From NCBI RefSeq assembly GCF_002217795.2, contig NZ_AP018823.1, forward strand, positions 3,286,001 to 3,350,000: DNA of 64,000 bases, read 5' to 3'. Origin of the DNA: Aquitalea magnusonii (GTDB taxonomy: Bacteria; Pseudomonadota; Gammaproteobacteria; Burkholderiales; Chromobacteriaceae). Positions 31,373-41,180 of this stretch are shown here, in pieces (the stretch's first letter is position 1; every line of letters starts with the position of its first letter). Under the pieces are notes generated by a model. That model ran no database searches and had not been told where the DNA came from. It saw nothing but the letters and a program-made list of their open reading frames with translations. The position numbers and the translations under genes were made by a program.

Positions 31373-32359
31373 TTAGTGAGTCGGCCTGGCGATTTTTTTC
31401 TCGGCATGCACACGGGCGGCTTCACGTACCCAAGCACCGTCTTCGTGCGCCTTGATGCGGGCCGCCATGCGTTCGCGGTTGCAAGGGCCATTGCCCTTGA
31501 CCACCTGCCAGAATTCTTCCCAGTCGATGGCACCGAAATCGTAATGGCCACGCTCAGCGTTCCACTTCAGGTCTGGGTCGGGCAGCGTTACACCGAGCAC
31601 CTCGGCCTGCGGAACAGTGGCATCGACGAATTTCTGCCGCAGATCGTCATTGGAGAAGCGCTTGATACCCCACTTCATGCTGGTGCCGTTGTGTACCGAA
31701 TCCTGGTCGTGCGGGCCAAACATCATCAGTACCGGCCACCACCAGCGGTCCACCGCCTCCTGCACCATCGCGCGCTGCGCCGGGCTGCCTTTCATCATGG
31801 CCACCAACAGGTCATAGCCTTGGCGCTGGTGGAAGCTTTCCTCTTTGCACACCCTGACCATCGCACGGGCATAAGGGCCGTAAGAGCAGCGACACAGCGG
31901 TACCTGGTTGGTAATGGCGGCTCCATCCACCAGCCAGCCGATGACACCGATATCAGCCCAGGACAGCGTCGGGTAGTTGAAGATGCTCGAATACTTGGCA
32001 CTGCCGTCCAGCAAGGCAGCCACCATGGTGTCGCGGCTGACGCCCAGCGTTTCGGCTGCGGCATACAGATACAGGCCATGCCCCCCTTCGTCCTGCACCT
32101 TGGCCAACAGAATGGCCTTGCGCTTTAACGTTGGCGCACGGGTGATCCAGTTTCCTTCCGGCAGCATGCCGACAATCTCCGAATGGGCATGTTGGGAAAT
32201 CTGCCGGATCAGCGTCTTGCGATAGGCATCGGGCATCGGGTCTGATGGCTCGATCTTGATATCGGCCGCCAGCTTCTCGTCGAAGCCGGCACACGGCGCG
32301 TCTGTCACTGCATTGCCGGTCGCTTGTGCGCCGGGCAAGTCCAAAGCTTGTGTGTACAT
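31373..32359 (-). CDS. paaA: Phenylacetyl-CoA epoxidase catalytic subunit
   Basis: 328 residues from [12 protein letters not shown], with AAGGAG upstream; the frame extends 20 codons further without support. It is a diiron oxygenase. Iron ligands are in [17 protein letters not shown] and [15 protein letters not shown] (ExxH motifs). It inserts one oxygen into the aromatic ring of phenylacetyl-CoA. First gene of paaABCDE, with the PaaR-type operator ~123 bases upstream. Confidence 0.97.
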   Translation of the reverse strand: MYTQALDLPGAQATGNAVTDAPCAGFDEKLAADIKIEPSDPMPDAYRKTLIRQISQHAHSEIVGMLPEGNWITRAPTLKRKAILLAKVQDEGGHGLYLYAAAETLGVSRDTMVAALLDGSAKYSSIFNYPTLSWADIGVIGWLVDGAAITNQVPLCRCSYGPYARAMVRVCKEESFHQRQGYDLLVAMMKGSPAQRAMVQEAVDRWWWPVLMMFGPHDQDSVHNGTSMKWGIKRFSNDDLRQKFVDATVPQAEVLGVTLPDPDLKWNAERGHYDFGAIDWEEFWQVVKGNGPCNRERMAARIKAHEDGAWVREAARVHAEKKIARPTH

Positions 32360-32481
32360 CTGCACAACTCCTTGTCGATGAGTTGGTGAGGAAAGTAGTC
32401 GTTTCAGCATTCGCCACAAGCTGCCTGCGCTTTGCTGGCGCAGCGGCCAGGTGCGGTGGATTGCTGGCGAATTTAATTAAC

Positions 32482-32495
32482 TTACCGGTCGGTAA
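32482..32495. promoter_or_regulatory. Probable PaaR operator upstream of paaA
   Basis: Inverted repeat TTACCG-GT-CGGTAA flanked by AT-rich arms. A nearly identical 14-mer (13 of 14 bases on the opposite strand) lies at 36506-36519 in front of paaN. On the minus strand it sits between a TTGCTT -35-like and a weak -10-like hexamer. PaaR is the only regulator gene in the cluster. Confidence 0.7.
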
Positions 32496-32544
32496 ATTAA
32501 AAAGCAAGAAAAAAAAGGACGGTATGAACCTGCATCCAGCCCAC

Positions 32545-33855
32545 TTAGTGCGGACGCTTGTCGATCACACGCCGCACCTTGCCTACCGAGCGCATGATCG
32601 TCATCGGCTCAACCACCTCTACCAGGGTACTGACCCCGACATTGCTCTTGATCATCTGCTGCAATTCCTTGGCCATGCGCATTTTGGCTGCATCAGAGGC
32701 ATAGCTCGCCGGGTCGCGTTCAACAAAAACGGTCAACACGTCCAGATGGCCATCTTTATCCACTTCCAAATAAAAATGCGGGGTCAGCGAATCAAGCCGC
32801 AGGATCAATTCTTCGATCTGGGTTGGAAACACGTTCACGCCGCGGATGATCAGCATGTCGTCAGAGCGACCGACAATCTTGTCGATACGCCGCATGGAAC
32901 GCGACGTGGGTGGCAACAGACGGGTCAGGTCACGCGTGCGGTAGCGAATCACCGGAAACGCTTCTTTGCTCAAGGAGGTCAGCACCAGCTCACCCTCCTC
33001 GCCATCCGGCAACACCTCCCCCGTAACCGGATCAATGATTTCCGGATAGAAGTGGTCTTCCCAGATAACCGGCCCATCCTTACTTTCGATGCACTCGCTG
33101 GCCACTCCCGGTCCCATCACTTCGGACAAGCCATAAATGTCCACCGCATCAATACCGGCGCGCTTTTCGATTTCAAGGCGCATCTGCCTGGTCCAGGGTT
33201 CTGCACCGAAAATCCCCACCTTGAGCGAAGATTTGGCCGCATCAAGACCCTGCCGCTCCATCTCGTCGAGAATGTTCAGCATATAGGATGGCGTCACCAT
33301 GATGATGTCGGGCTGAAAATCACGGATCAGTTGCACCTGCTTTTCGGTTTGGCCACCGGACATCGGCACCACGGTACAACCCAGACGCTCCGCACCATAA
33401 TGTGCGCCCATGCCACCGGTAAACAGCCCGTAACCGTAGGCGATATGCACGATGTCACCCTTGCGCCCCCCTGCGGCGTACACCGAACGCGCCACGACAG
33501 TCGCCCAGGTATTGATATCGTTCTGGGTATAGCCAACCACGGTGGGGCGTCCGGTAGTGCCGCTGGACGCGTGGATACGCACGACATCCTTGCGCGGAGT
33601 TGCAAACAAACCAAACGGGTAGTGTTCGCGCAAGTCAGACTTGGTGGTAAACGGAAACAGTTTCAGATCCTCCAGCGACTTTACATCTTCCGGATGCACG
33701 CCAATTGCTGCACATTTGGCACGAAATGGTGCCACATTGTCGTAAGTGTGCTTGAGCGACCATCTGAGCCGTTGCAGCTGCAAGGCACTCAATTCATCGC
33801 GGCTGGCGGTTTCTATCGGCTCCAGTTCGTGGGCCTGGGCTACTTTGCTCACCAT
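32545..33855 (-). CDS. paaK: Phenylacetate-CoA ligase
   Basis: A 436-residue ANL-superfamily enzyme that makes phenylacetyl-CoA from phenylacetate, ATP and CoA. The P-loop is HASSGTTGRPTVVGYTQND; later motifs are YGLSEVMGPGVASEC and YRTRDLTRLLPP with the C-terminal lid (DDMLIIRGVNVFPTQIE). RBS AGAGGAG is upstream. Same strand as paaGH, 194 bases after paaH, and convergent with nothing; it precedes the operator in front of paaA. Confidence 0.97.
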   Translation of the reverse strand: MVSKVAQAHELEPIETASRDELSALQLQRLRWSLKHTYDNVAPFRAKCAAIGVHPEDVKSLEDLKLFPFTTKSDLREHYPFGLFATPRKDVVRIHASSGTTGRPTVVGYTQNDINTWATVVARSVYAAGGRKGDIVHIAYGYGLFTGGMGAHYGAERLGCTVVPMSGGQTEKQVQLIRDFQPDIIMVTPSYMLNILDEMERQGLDAAKSSLKVGIFGAEPWTRQMRLEIEKRAGIDAVDIYGLSEVMGPGVASECIESKDGPVIWEDHFYPEIIDPVTGEVLPDGEEGELVLTSLSKEAFPVIRYRTRDLTRLLPPTSRSMRRIDKIVGRSDDMLIIRGVNVFPTQIEELILRLDSLTPHFYLEVDKDGHLDVLTVFVERDPASYASDAAKMRMAKELQQMIKSNVGVSTLVEVVEPMTIMRSVGKVRRVIDKRPH

Positions 33856-34049
33856 GCTGTTTCTCCTCTGGTGTGAATCGGGTCTCCCCGTTCAGTTTTT
33901 GCTTCCATCGCGCCGATCCGGCAGGAGCGGCCACACATCACCACAACGCATGCTCCAAGCCAGGAATGAACAGTAATGCCATACCAGCCGGGCCACCGCT
34001 AAGGCAGCATGCAGGCAGCGGCATGTTTCGCGCGCAACAGGGCTGACGG

Positions 34050-35576
34050 CTATGCGCCATGGAAGCCTCTTCCCGCCGCCGCGCGACGACGAATCAAGGG
34101 GGAAATGCGGTAGCGGCTCTCGCCATAATGGCGGTGCAGTGCTTCAAGCACCTGGACCAGGCGGGCAGCACCAAAACCATCGGCCCACGCCAGAGGACCC
34201 ACCGGATAATTGGTGCCGTAGCGCATCGCCAAGTCGACATCTGCCGCGCTGGCGATGCCAAACAGCACGGCATCCGCCGCCTCGTTGGCCAGCATCGCCA
34301 TCGTGCGCATCACCACCATCCCGGCGATGTCATCGATGGGCAAAATCGTGATGCCTGCCACCTGCAGCAGCCCGGCAGCGTGCTCCAATGCACCGGCGGC
34401 TGCCTGATCTGCAACGCATAAGGCCAAGTGGCTTGTACTTATGTAGTCCAGGGCCAGATCAAACAGCACCCAGTTCGCATGTCCGGTTTCCGCGGCGCGC
34501 ACCGTCGCAGTCCGGCCATCAGTCAATGCCAGTCGCAGGTCCCCGGCCAAGGCCAGGTAGCCCATGCCTTGCGCCGCTTGCCGCTCAACCACTAGCCCGG
34601 CCTGCTGCAATCGATGCAGCAGCGGCTCGGCAATGCCAAGATCGCCGACCACCCGCACTTTGTCGGGCGCGGCTTGGCGCGCCAGTGCTGGCGGCTCAGA
34701 CCGGGCTGCCTGGTCGCGATAATCGTAGAAACCCCGCCCCGTCTTACGTCCCATCCACCCGGCGGCAACGCGCTCCTGCTGTTGCAGCGAAGGTTGAAAG
34801 CGACCGTCGTGGTACATGGCGGCAAACACCGAGCTGGTGACAGCGAAATTGACGTCGTTGCCGATCAGGTCCATCAATTCGAATGGCCCCATCGGAAATC
34901 CCCCTGCCCTGCGCAGCAAGGTGTCGATCACCTCGGGCTGGGCCGCCGCTTCGGCCAGAGTCCGCAGCGCCTCAGCGTAGTAAGGACGAGCCACGCGATT
35001 GACAATGAAACCCGGCGTCGACTGCGCCCGCACCGCCAGCTTGCCCCAGGCGCGGACTGTGTCGCACAGGAGGTCGACCACCGCCGGATCGGTTCCCAAG
35101 CCGCTGATCACCTCGACCAGCTTCATCTTGGTGGCGGGGTTGAAAAAGTGCAGGCCCACGAGCCGCTCAGGATGAACCAGGCCACGCGCCAGCGTGGTAA
35201 TTGAAATCGATGAGGTGTTGGAGGCAAGAATGGCCGACTCGGACAACACCGCTTCCAGCGCCCGGAACAGGGCTTGTTTCGGCTCAGCCAGTTCGACAAT
35301 GGCCTCGATCACCAGTGCGGCATCAGCCAGTTCTGCCAGCGTGGATACCGGATGCAGGCGCGCACAGGCGACATCCTGCTCCGCGGCGGTCCATTTGCCA
35401 CGATCCACCAGCACCTGCCATTCGGCACGGATCAAGGCTGGTGCCGCCAAGGCGGAGGCAGCATCCATATCGAACAGGTAAACCTGATGGCCTGCCCTGG
35501 CTGCGACGGCGGCAATCCCCCGGCCCATGGCACCGGCGCCCACTACGCCGATGCGATCCTTGCTTGTCAGTGCCAT
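34050..35576 (-). CDS. paaH: 3-hydroxyadipyl-CoA dehydrogenase
   Basis: 508 residues from MALTSKDRIGVVGAGAMGRG, one base after the paaG stop; the open frame continues into paaG but is not used. It has a Rossmann NAD domain (~8-190, with NTSSISITTLAR and GLHFFNPATKMKLVEV) and a 3HCDH C-terminal domain. A further C-terminal repeat (MRYGTNYPVGPLAWADGFG) is usual for PaaH. It oxidises 3-hydroxyadipyl-CoA with NAD. Confidence 0.95.
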   Translation of the reverse strand: MALTSKDRIGVVGAGAMGRGIAAVAARAGHQVYLFDMDAASALAAPALIRAEWQVLVDRGKWTAAEQDVACARLHPVSTLAELADAALVIEAIVELAEPKQALFRALEAVLSESAILASNTSSISITTLARGLVHPERLVGLHFFNPATKMKLVEVISGLGTDPAVVDLLCDTVRAWGKLAVRAQSTPGFIVNRVARPYYAEALRTLAEAAAQPEVIDTLLRRAGGFPMGPFELMDLIGNDVNFAVTSSVFAAMYHDGRFQPSLQQQERVAAGWMGRKTGRGFYDYRDQAARSEPPALARQAAPDKVRVVGDLGIAEPLLHRLQQAGLVVERQAAQGMGYLALAGDLRLALTDGRTATVRAAETGHANWVLFDLALDYISTSHLALCVADQAAAGALEHAAGLLQVAGITILPIDDIAGMVVMRTMAMLANEAADAVLFGIASAADVDLAMRYGTNYPVGPLAWADGFGAARLVQVLEALHRHYGESRYRISPLIRRRAAAGRGFHGA

Positions 35577-35577
35577 C

Positions 35578-36387
35578 TCATTTCCCCACAAATTGCGCTG
35601 TGCGCTTGGCCATGAAGGCCGCCACACCCTCGCCATAATCGGCGCTGTAGCCAAGTTCTTGCTGGAAAGTGCGCTCCAGTTCGAGCTGCTGCTCCAGCGT
35701 ATTGCGCTCGGCAGCATGCATGGCCTGCTTGATGCGTGCATACGCCAGCGTCGGCCCCGCAGCCAACTGGCGGGCGGTGCTTGCCACTTCGGCGGCAAAA
35801 TCGGCATCGTCTACGCATCGCCAGATCAGCCCCCATGCCGCGGCCTGCTCGGCTGGCAACTTGTCCGCCAGCAGCGCCAGCCCCATGGCGCGTGCATTAC
35901 CCAGCAAGCGGGGCAGGAAATAGCTGCCGCCAGCATCCGGCATCAGGCCGATCTTGCTGAATGCCTGGATAAAGCTGGCCGATCGTGCAGCGATGACAAT
36001 GTCGCAGGCCAACGCGATGTTGGCACCTGCCCCGGCGGCCACCCCATTGACCGCGGCAATCACCGGCTTGGGCATGCTACGCAAGCGGCACACCAGCGGG
36101 GCGTAATAGCGTTCAATCGACTCTCCCAGATCGCACGGCGTATCGGAAGGAGCTACCGCCCGGTCGGATAAATCCTGCCCGGCGCAAAAGCCTCGTCCGC
36201 TACCGGTCAGCACCAGCACACGTACCGCCTCGTCCTGGCTGAGCTGCTCCAGTGCCTCGGCCACTTCACCGTGCATGTCGACATTAAAGCTATTCAAGCA
36301 ATCGGGCCGAGAGAGTGTCAGGGTGGCAACGCCGGCCTCGATATCGAGGCGAATGTGCTGATAGGGGCGGGGCATGCGGTTCTCCAT
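35578..36387 (-). CDS. paaG: 1,2-epoxyphenylacetyl-CoA isomerase
   Basis: A 269-residue crotonase with GSGRGFCAGQDLSDRAVAP, the PaaG hallmark, and the glycine-rich GVAAGAGANIALACDIVIAA. It converts ring-epoxide-CoA to oxepin-CoA and also isomerises a double bond later. The start may be 36387 (MENRM) or 36375 (MPRPY). Divergent from paaN. Confidence 0.93.
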   Translation of the reverse strand: MENRMPRPYQHIRLDIEAGVATLTLSRPDCLNSFNVDMHGEVAEALEQLSQDEAVRVLVLTGSGRGFCAGQDLSDRAVAPSDTPCDLGESIERYYAPLVCRLRSMPKPVIAAVNGVAAGAGANIALACDIVIAARSASFIQAFSKIGLMPDAGGSYFLPRLLGNARAMGLALLADKLPAEQAAAWGLIWRCVDDADFAAEVASTARQLAAGPTLAYARIKQAMHAAERNTLEQQLELERTFQQELGYSADYGEGVAAFMAKRTAQFVGK

Positions 36388-36505
36388 ACAGTTAGCTGCC
36401 CGCTAAGCCCAAAGTGGCCACCTGGCAGACAAGCCTTTGTTTTTAATAATTTTTCACACCAAACACAGCGCAGTAGCTGTGCCTGATGCTGACTCAACAT
36501 ATCAT

Positions 36506-36519
36506 TGACCGACCGGTAA
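36506..36519. promoter_or_regulatory. Probable PaaR operator between paaG and paaN
   Basis: TGACCGACCGGTAA, the complement of the 32482 site with one mismatch. It overlaps a TTGACC -35-like hexamer with TAGACT 17 bases on, facing paaN. The 263-base gap serves both the paaG (minus) and paaN (plus) transcripts and holds nothing else recognised. Confidence 0.68.
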
Positions 36520-36650
36520 ATCAATATTAGACTGATCCAGGTCAAGGAAATTTTTCAGCACAGGGTTTCCACGACCGTGTTCCGCGAAAACCAGCCCCTG
36601 ATCGGGTTCGAAAGACTCCACTCGGCCTTTGTATTGAAAGGAATGAAGCG

Positions 36651-38318
36651 ATGGCAAATCCGCTATTTGAACGACATGAAGCTACTTTGCAGCAAGCCCT
36701 GAACGCCATTCGTGAACGTGGGTACTGGACACCATATCCAGAGACACCGAGCCCGAAAATTTATGGGGAGGCCGCCGCCGATGAAGGCAGGACAAGGTTC
36801 GAGGCCCTGCTTGGCAGCACATTCGACTTTCCCGGCCAGCCGCCTGCCAGCGGGCTTGTTGGTAGCGAACGTTCGCCCTACAGCGGCGCACTCAACATCC
36901 GCTACCCGCGTTTTGAGGTTGATACCCTGATTGCCGCTTCGAGCGCTGCGCTGGAGAACTGGCGCCAGGCCGGGCCGGAAGCCTGGGTGGGGGTGTCGTT
37001 GGAGATTCTGGCACGGCTTAACAAGCACAGTTTCGAGATGGCTCATGCGGTGATGCATACCACCGGTCAGGCCTTCATGATGTCGTTTCAGGCCGGTGGC
37101 CCACATGCGCAAGACCGTGGATTGGAGGCGGTCGCTTACGCCTGGCGTGAAATGTCCGCCATTCCGGCTGCAAGTAGCTGGAGCAAGCCGCAGGGCAAGC
37201 ATGAGCCGGTCGTGCTGCAAAAGAACTGGAAAATCGTGCCGCGCGGCATTGGTCTGGTCATTGGCTGCTGCACCTTCCCCACCTGGAATGGCTATCCGGG
37301 CTTGTTCGCCAGCCTGGCCACCGGCAACACCGTCATCGTCAAGCCACATGCGGGTGCGGTACTACCGATGGCCATCACGGTGAAGATTGCCCGCGAGGTG
37401 CTGCAGGAAGCAGGCTTCGACCCGAATGTGGTGTTGCTGGCCGCCAACCAGAGCGGTGAACCGCTGGCCAGCAAGCTGGCGGAAAACGCCGCGATCAAAC
37501 TGATCGACTTCACCGGCAGCCGTAAAAACGGAGAATGGCTGGAGGCCAACTGCCGGCATGCACAGGTTTACACCGAGAAAGCCGGTGTTAACACCATCGT
37601 GATCGACTCAACCCACGACTTCAAAGGACTCAGCCGCAATATCGCCCTGTCGCTGGCTTTGTACGGCGGGCAAATGTGTACTGCGCCGCAGAATATTTTC
37701 ATTCCGGCCGGCGGCATTACAAGCGCGGAAGGACATCTGTCCTACGAAGAAGTGGTGGCTGGTATCGTCTCAGCCATCAATGGCCTGACCGCCGACCCGG
37801 CCAAGGCGGTGGAATTCCTCGGAGCCATTCAGAACCCGGGGGTACTGGCCCGGCTGGAGGCGGCGCAGAAGCTGGGTCAACCCTTGCTCGACAGCCATGC
37901 CATCGCACACCCGCTCTATCCCGAAGCCGTTGTGCGCACACCGCTGCTGCGCGCCCTGTCGGTACAAGACCAGGCCATCTACCAGGAAGAGCATTTCGGC
38001 CCGATTGCCTTTGTGATCAAAACCAGCAGCAGTGCCGAAAGCCTTGCCATTATTGAAGATACGGTACGCAAACACGGTGCGCTGTCGTTCTCGGTGTACA
38101 GCACCGACGCCACCGTACAGCAGCAGGCACAGGCGGTTGCCGAACATGCCTGTGTCTCGCTGTCCCTCAACCTCACCGGCAGCGTACTGGTCAACCAGTC
38201 GGCTGCCTTCAGCGACTTCCACGGCACCGGAGGCAACCCGGCGGCCAATGCCGCGCTGTCGGACAGCGCCTTCGTAGCCAACCGCTTCCGTGTGGTACAA
38301 ACCCGCCGCTTCGCCTAA
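36651..38318 (+). CDS. paaN: Phenylacetate-pathway aldehyde dehydrogenase PaaN (stand-alone)
   Basis: A 555-residue aldehyde-dehydrogenase-superfamily protein of the PaaN type. The catalytic cysteine is C343 in LYGGQMCTAPQNIF, and the NAD-site segment is IDFTGSRKNGEWLEANC. It should oxidise the semialdehyde formed on oxepin-CoA ring opening. E. coli PaaZ (~680 residues) carries an extra C-terminal MaoC-type hydratase that opens the ring; that domain is absent here, and no MaoC-type gene is found in this cluster. A terminator follows the stop. Confidence 0.9.
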   Translation: MANPLFERHEATLQQALNAIRERGYWTPYPETPSPKIYGEAAADEGRTRFEALLGSTFDFPGQPPASGLVGSERSPYSGALNIRYPRFEVDTLIAASSAALENWRQAGPEAWVGVSLEILARLNKHSFEMAHAVMHTTGQAFMMSFQAGGPHAQDRGLEAVAYAWREMSAIPAASSWSKPQGKHEPVVLQKNWKIVPRGIGLVIGCCTFPTWNGYPGLFASLATGNTVIVKPHAGAVLPMAITVKIAREVLQEAGFDPNVVLLAANQSGEPLASKLAENAAIKLIDFTGSRKNGEWLEANCRHAQVYTEKAGVNTIVIDSTHDFKGLSRNIALSLALYGGQMCTAPQNIFIPAGGITSAEGHLSYEEVVAGIVSAINGLTADPAKAVEFLGAIQNPGVLARLEAAQKLGQPLLDSHAIAHPLYPEAVVRTPLLRALSVQDQAIYQEEHFGPIAFVIKTSSSAESLAIIEDTVRKHGALSFSVYSTDATVQQQAQAVAEHACVSLSLNLTGSVLVNQSAAFSDFHGTGGNPAANAALSDSAFVANRFRVVQTRRFA

Positions 38319-38327
38319 GCCACTTGC

Positions 38328-38352
38328 CGCCCGGTATCTGCCGGGCGTTTTA
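38328..38352 (+). terminator. Hairpin with short U tract after paaN
   Basis: Stem CGCCCGG/CCGGGCG with a six-base loop and GTTTTA after it, ten bases past the paaN stop. paaY begins 27 bases later, so read-through or partial termination is likely. Confidence 0.65.
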
Positions 38353-38378
38353 CATCTTGTTTGCAGAAAGATCGCGCG

Positions 38379-38987
38379 ATGCAGTGCTTTGCAATTGACG
38401 GAGTGATTCCTGTTGTCAGCCCGGATGCCTTCATCCACCCCTCAGCCACATTGATCGGGGACGTTGTGGTGGGCGCGGGCTGCTATATCGGCCCGGGTGC
38501 GGTACTGCGCGGGGACTTTGGCCCGATCCGCATTGCGGCAGGCAGCAATATCCAGGACAACTGCGTGCTGCATAGCGGAGTGGATACGCCCTTGATCGTT
38601 GAAGAAAACGGTCACGTCGGCCACGGTGCCGTCTTGCACGCCTGCCACCTGGAACGCGGGGTGCTGGTCGGCATGAATGCCGTCGTGATGGATGGCGCAC
38701 GGCTAGGCCGGCAATGCATTGTCGGCGCGATGGCCTTCATCCCGGCAGGCCGGGTTTGCGCACCACGCCAGTTGCTGCTGGGCCTGCCGGCCAAAGCCGT
38801 GCGCACGCTCAGCGCTGAGGAAATCATTGCCAAGCAGCGCGCCACACGCGCTTATCACCATCTGGCCATACGCTGCCGTCGCAGCCTGGTTCCGGTGCAG
38901 CCCTTATCCACCCTCGACGCCAAGCGCCCCAAGCTTGATCTATCCGTATTCACGGCAAGCGCAGCCGAAACCTCCGGCACTGACTGA
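38379..38987 (+). CDS. paaY: Hexapeptide-repeat protein PaaY
   Basis: 202 residues from the ATG at 38379 (GAAAG upstream). It is a left-handed beta-helix of the gamma-carbonic-anhydrase-like family. Repeats such as IGDVVVGAGCYIGPGAVLRG carry metal-binding His in VLHSG, GHVGHGAVLH and the like. PaaY is reported as a thioesterase that clears dead-end ring-epoxide or related CoA products. Basic and variable C-terminal tail. Confidence 0.9.
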   Translation: MQCFAIDGVIPVVSPDAFIHPSATLIGDVVVGAGCYIGPGAVLRGDFGPIRIAAGSNIQDNCVLHSGVDTPLIVEENGHVGHGAVLHACHLERGVLVGMNAVVMDGARLGRQCIVGAMAFIPAGRVCAPRQLLLGLPAKAVRTLSAEEIIAKQRATRAYHHLAIRCRRSLVPVQPLSTLDAKRPKLDLSVFTASAAETSGTD

Positions 38988-39051
38988 ATAACAAGCATCG
39001 CTACACCAGCCCATGCAGCAGGCCAGGCCCGGCCACCCAGGAGAATGTGTG

Positions 39052-39360
39052 ATGAACGACGCTAAATTGGAATTAATCCTGCAGCATCCTGATTTCCAGC
39101 AATTGATCGCGCAGAAGACCCGCCTTAGCTGGTCGCTTAGCGCGGTGATGCTGGTGATCTACTACGGTTTCATTATGCTGCTGGCATTTTCACCAGGCAC
39201 ACTAGGCAGCCCCCTCAGCGATGGCGCAATCACCATCGGCATTCCGGTCGGAGTGGCCATCATCCTGCTCACTTTCGTGCTGACGGGTATCTATGTATGG
39301 ATAGCCAATCGCTATCTTGATCCTCTCAACGAAAAAGTGCTCCGGGAGTTCCTCCCATGA
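39052..39360 (+). CDS. DUF485 (YjcH-type) membrane protein
   Basis: 102 residues from [10 protein letters not shown] with GGAG upstream. Two membrane segments ([20 protein letters not shown] and [20 protein letters not shown]) flank a short loop, then [13 protein letters not shown]. This family almost always precedes an ActP-type symporter, as here, where the two genes overlap by ATGA. Its own role is not known. Confidence 0.9.
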   Translation: MNDAKLELILQHPDFQQLIAQKTRLSWSLSAVMLVIYYGFIMLLAFSPGTLGSPLSDGAITIGIPVGVAIILLTFVLTGIYVWIANRYLDPLNEKVLREFLP

Positions 39361-41024
39361 AGCGCCGTTATCATCTGCTTGCGCTCTTGGCCTGTGGCCT
39401 GAGCTGCCAGCCCCTCCTCGCCGCGGCAAGCAATCCGCTATCCGCCAGTTCCAGGCCGCTGAACTGGAACGCCATTGCAATGTTCTTGGTTTTTGTCCTC
39501 TTTACACTGGCAATTACCAGGTGGGCGGCCAAACGCACCCGCTCCGCTGCCGACTTTTATACTGCAGGTGGCGGCCTGAGCCCCTTGCAAAACGGCCTGG
39601 CGATTGCCGGTGACATGGTCTCGGCTGCGTCATTTCTGGGCATTTCAGCCATGATGTTCGACAAGGGCTACGATGGCCTCATCTATGCGCTGGGTGTACT
39701 GGCGGGCTGGCCCATCATCCTGTTTCTGATTGCCGAGCGGCTGCGCAACCTGGGCAAGTTCACCTTTGCCGACGTGGTGTCCTACCGGCTGGCGCAAACG
39801 CCGGTGCGGATCACCGCCGCGCTAGGCACGCTGACGGTGGCCATCATGTACCTGGTGGCGCAGATGGTTGGTGCCGGCAAGTTGATCCAACTGCTGTTCG
39901 GCACCAGTTACCTGTCCGCCGTCATGCTGGTTGGGGTGCTGATGGTGCTGTACGTCACCTTTGGCGGCATGCTTGCCACCACCTGGGTACAAATCATCAA
40001 GGCCGTACTGCTGCTGGCCGGCACCACCTTCATGGCCTTCATGGTGCTGTCGCACTTCGGTTTCAGTCCGGAAGCGCTGTTTGCCGGTGCGGCCCACACA
40101 CATGCCAAAGGTAAAGCCATCCTGGCACCGGGCGGCCTGGTTTCCGACCCTGTGGATGCCATCTCGCTCGGGCTGGGCATGATGTTCGGCACCGCCGGCC
40201 TGCCGCATATCCTGATGCGCTTCTTTACCGTTGCCGATGCCAGGCAAGCACGTAAATCCGTGTTTTACGCCACCGGCTTTATCGCTTATTTCTATCTGTT
40301 AATCCTGGTGGTGGGCTTCGGTGCCATCGTGATGGTTGGTGCCGACCCCAGCTTCCGCGATGCGGCCGGCAAAATCATCGGCGGTAATAACATGATTGCG
40401 GTCCACCTGGCACAAGCTGTCGGCGGCAACCTGTTTCTTGGTTTCATCTCGGCCGTCGCTTTCGCCACCATTCTGGCCGTGGTCGCCGGACTGGCCCTAT
40501 CAGGTGCCTCTGCCATTTCGCACGACCTGTATGCCACGGTGCTTTGCCAGGGGAGTGCCAGCGAACAGCGTGAAATCAGGGTGTCCAAAATAGCCACATT
40601 AGCCATTGGCATCCTCGCCATCGTACTGGGCCTGCTATTTGAAAAGCAGAACATCGCTTTTCTTTCTGGCTTGGTGCTGGCAATTGCCGCCTCGGTCAAT
40701 TTCCCGGTTTTGTTCCTGTCCATGTTCTGGAAAGGCCTGACTACCCGTGGAGCCGTGGTGGGCAGCCTTGCCGGCTTGCTATCCGCGGTCGGCCTGTTGA
40801 TACTCGGCCCAACCGTGTGGGTGGAAATCCTGCAGCACCAGACCCCGCTATTTCCCTATGCCAACCCTGCGTTGTTTTCCATGAGCATTGCCTTTGGCAG
40901 TGCCTGGCTACTATCCGTGCTGGACCACTCACCGCGCGCAAATGCCGAACGCCAGCGTTATCTTGCGCAGTACATCCGATCGATGACCGGCATTGCTGCC
41001 GCAAAAGCCAGCCAGAAGCATTGA
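39357..41024 (+). CDS. ActP-type cation/monocarboxylate symporter
   Basis: A 555-residue sodium:solute symporter (SSF). A signal-like first segment ending LLAAASNPL is followed by about 13 membrane helices; [22 protein letters not shown] and [16 protein letters not shown] are close to ActP. Classic ActP takes up acetate. Its position right after paaY suggests phenylacetate or a related arylacetate here, as in reported Paa permeases (inference). Confidence 0.9.
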   Translation: MKRRYHLLALLACGLSCQPLLAAASNPLSASSRPLNWNAIAMFLVFVLFTLAITRWAAKRTRSAADFYTAGGGLSPLQNGLAIAGDMVSAASFLGISAMMFDKGYDGLIYALGVLAGWPIILFLIAERLRNLGKFTFADVVSYRLAQTPVRITAALGTLTVAIMYLVAQMVGAGKLIQLLFGTSYLSAVMLVGVLMVLYVTFGGMLATTWVQIIKAVLLLAGTTFMAFMVLSHFGFSPEALFAGAAHTHAKGKAILAPGGLVSDPVDAISLGLGMMFGTAGLPHILMRFFTVADARQARKSVFYATGFIAYFYLLILVVGFGAIVMVGADPSFRDAAGKIIGGNNMIAVHLAQAVGGNLFLGFISAVAFATILAVVAGLALSGASAISHDLYATVLCQGSASEQREIRVSKIATLAIGILAIVLGLLFEKQNIAFLSGLVLAIAASVNFPVLFLSMFWKGLTTRGAVVGSLAGLLSAVGLLILGPTVWVEILQHQTPLFPYANPALFSMSIAFGSAWLLSVLDHSPRANAERQRYLAQYIRSMTGIAAAKASQKH

Positions 41025-41180
41025 ATCATTTACTAAGCAGCGGCCACGAGCAGACCGCCTCTGCACGTGGCCGCGCACCAGACAAATGCAGCGGAATGCA
41101 ACTGGCAGGCGGCCCTGTTGTGGCGCTACACTGCAAGGGTAAGACCGCATAATTCCCTCCCGAAAGCAAAAGGAAACGCG

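Noticed and set aside
24733..34049. Looked for further copies of the 110-base repeat in the other gaps
   Set aside because: The gaps at 24801-24964 and 33856-34049 share no blocks with the repeat beyond chance.
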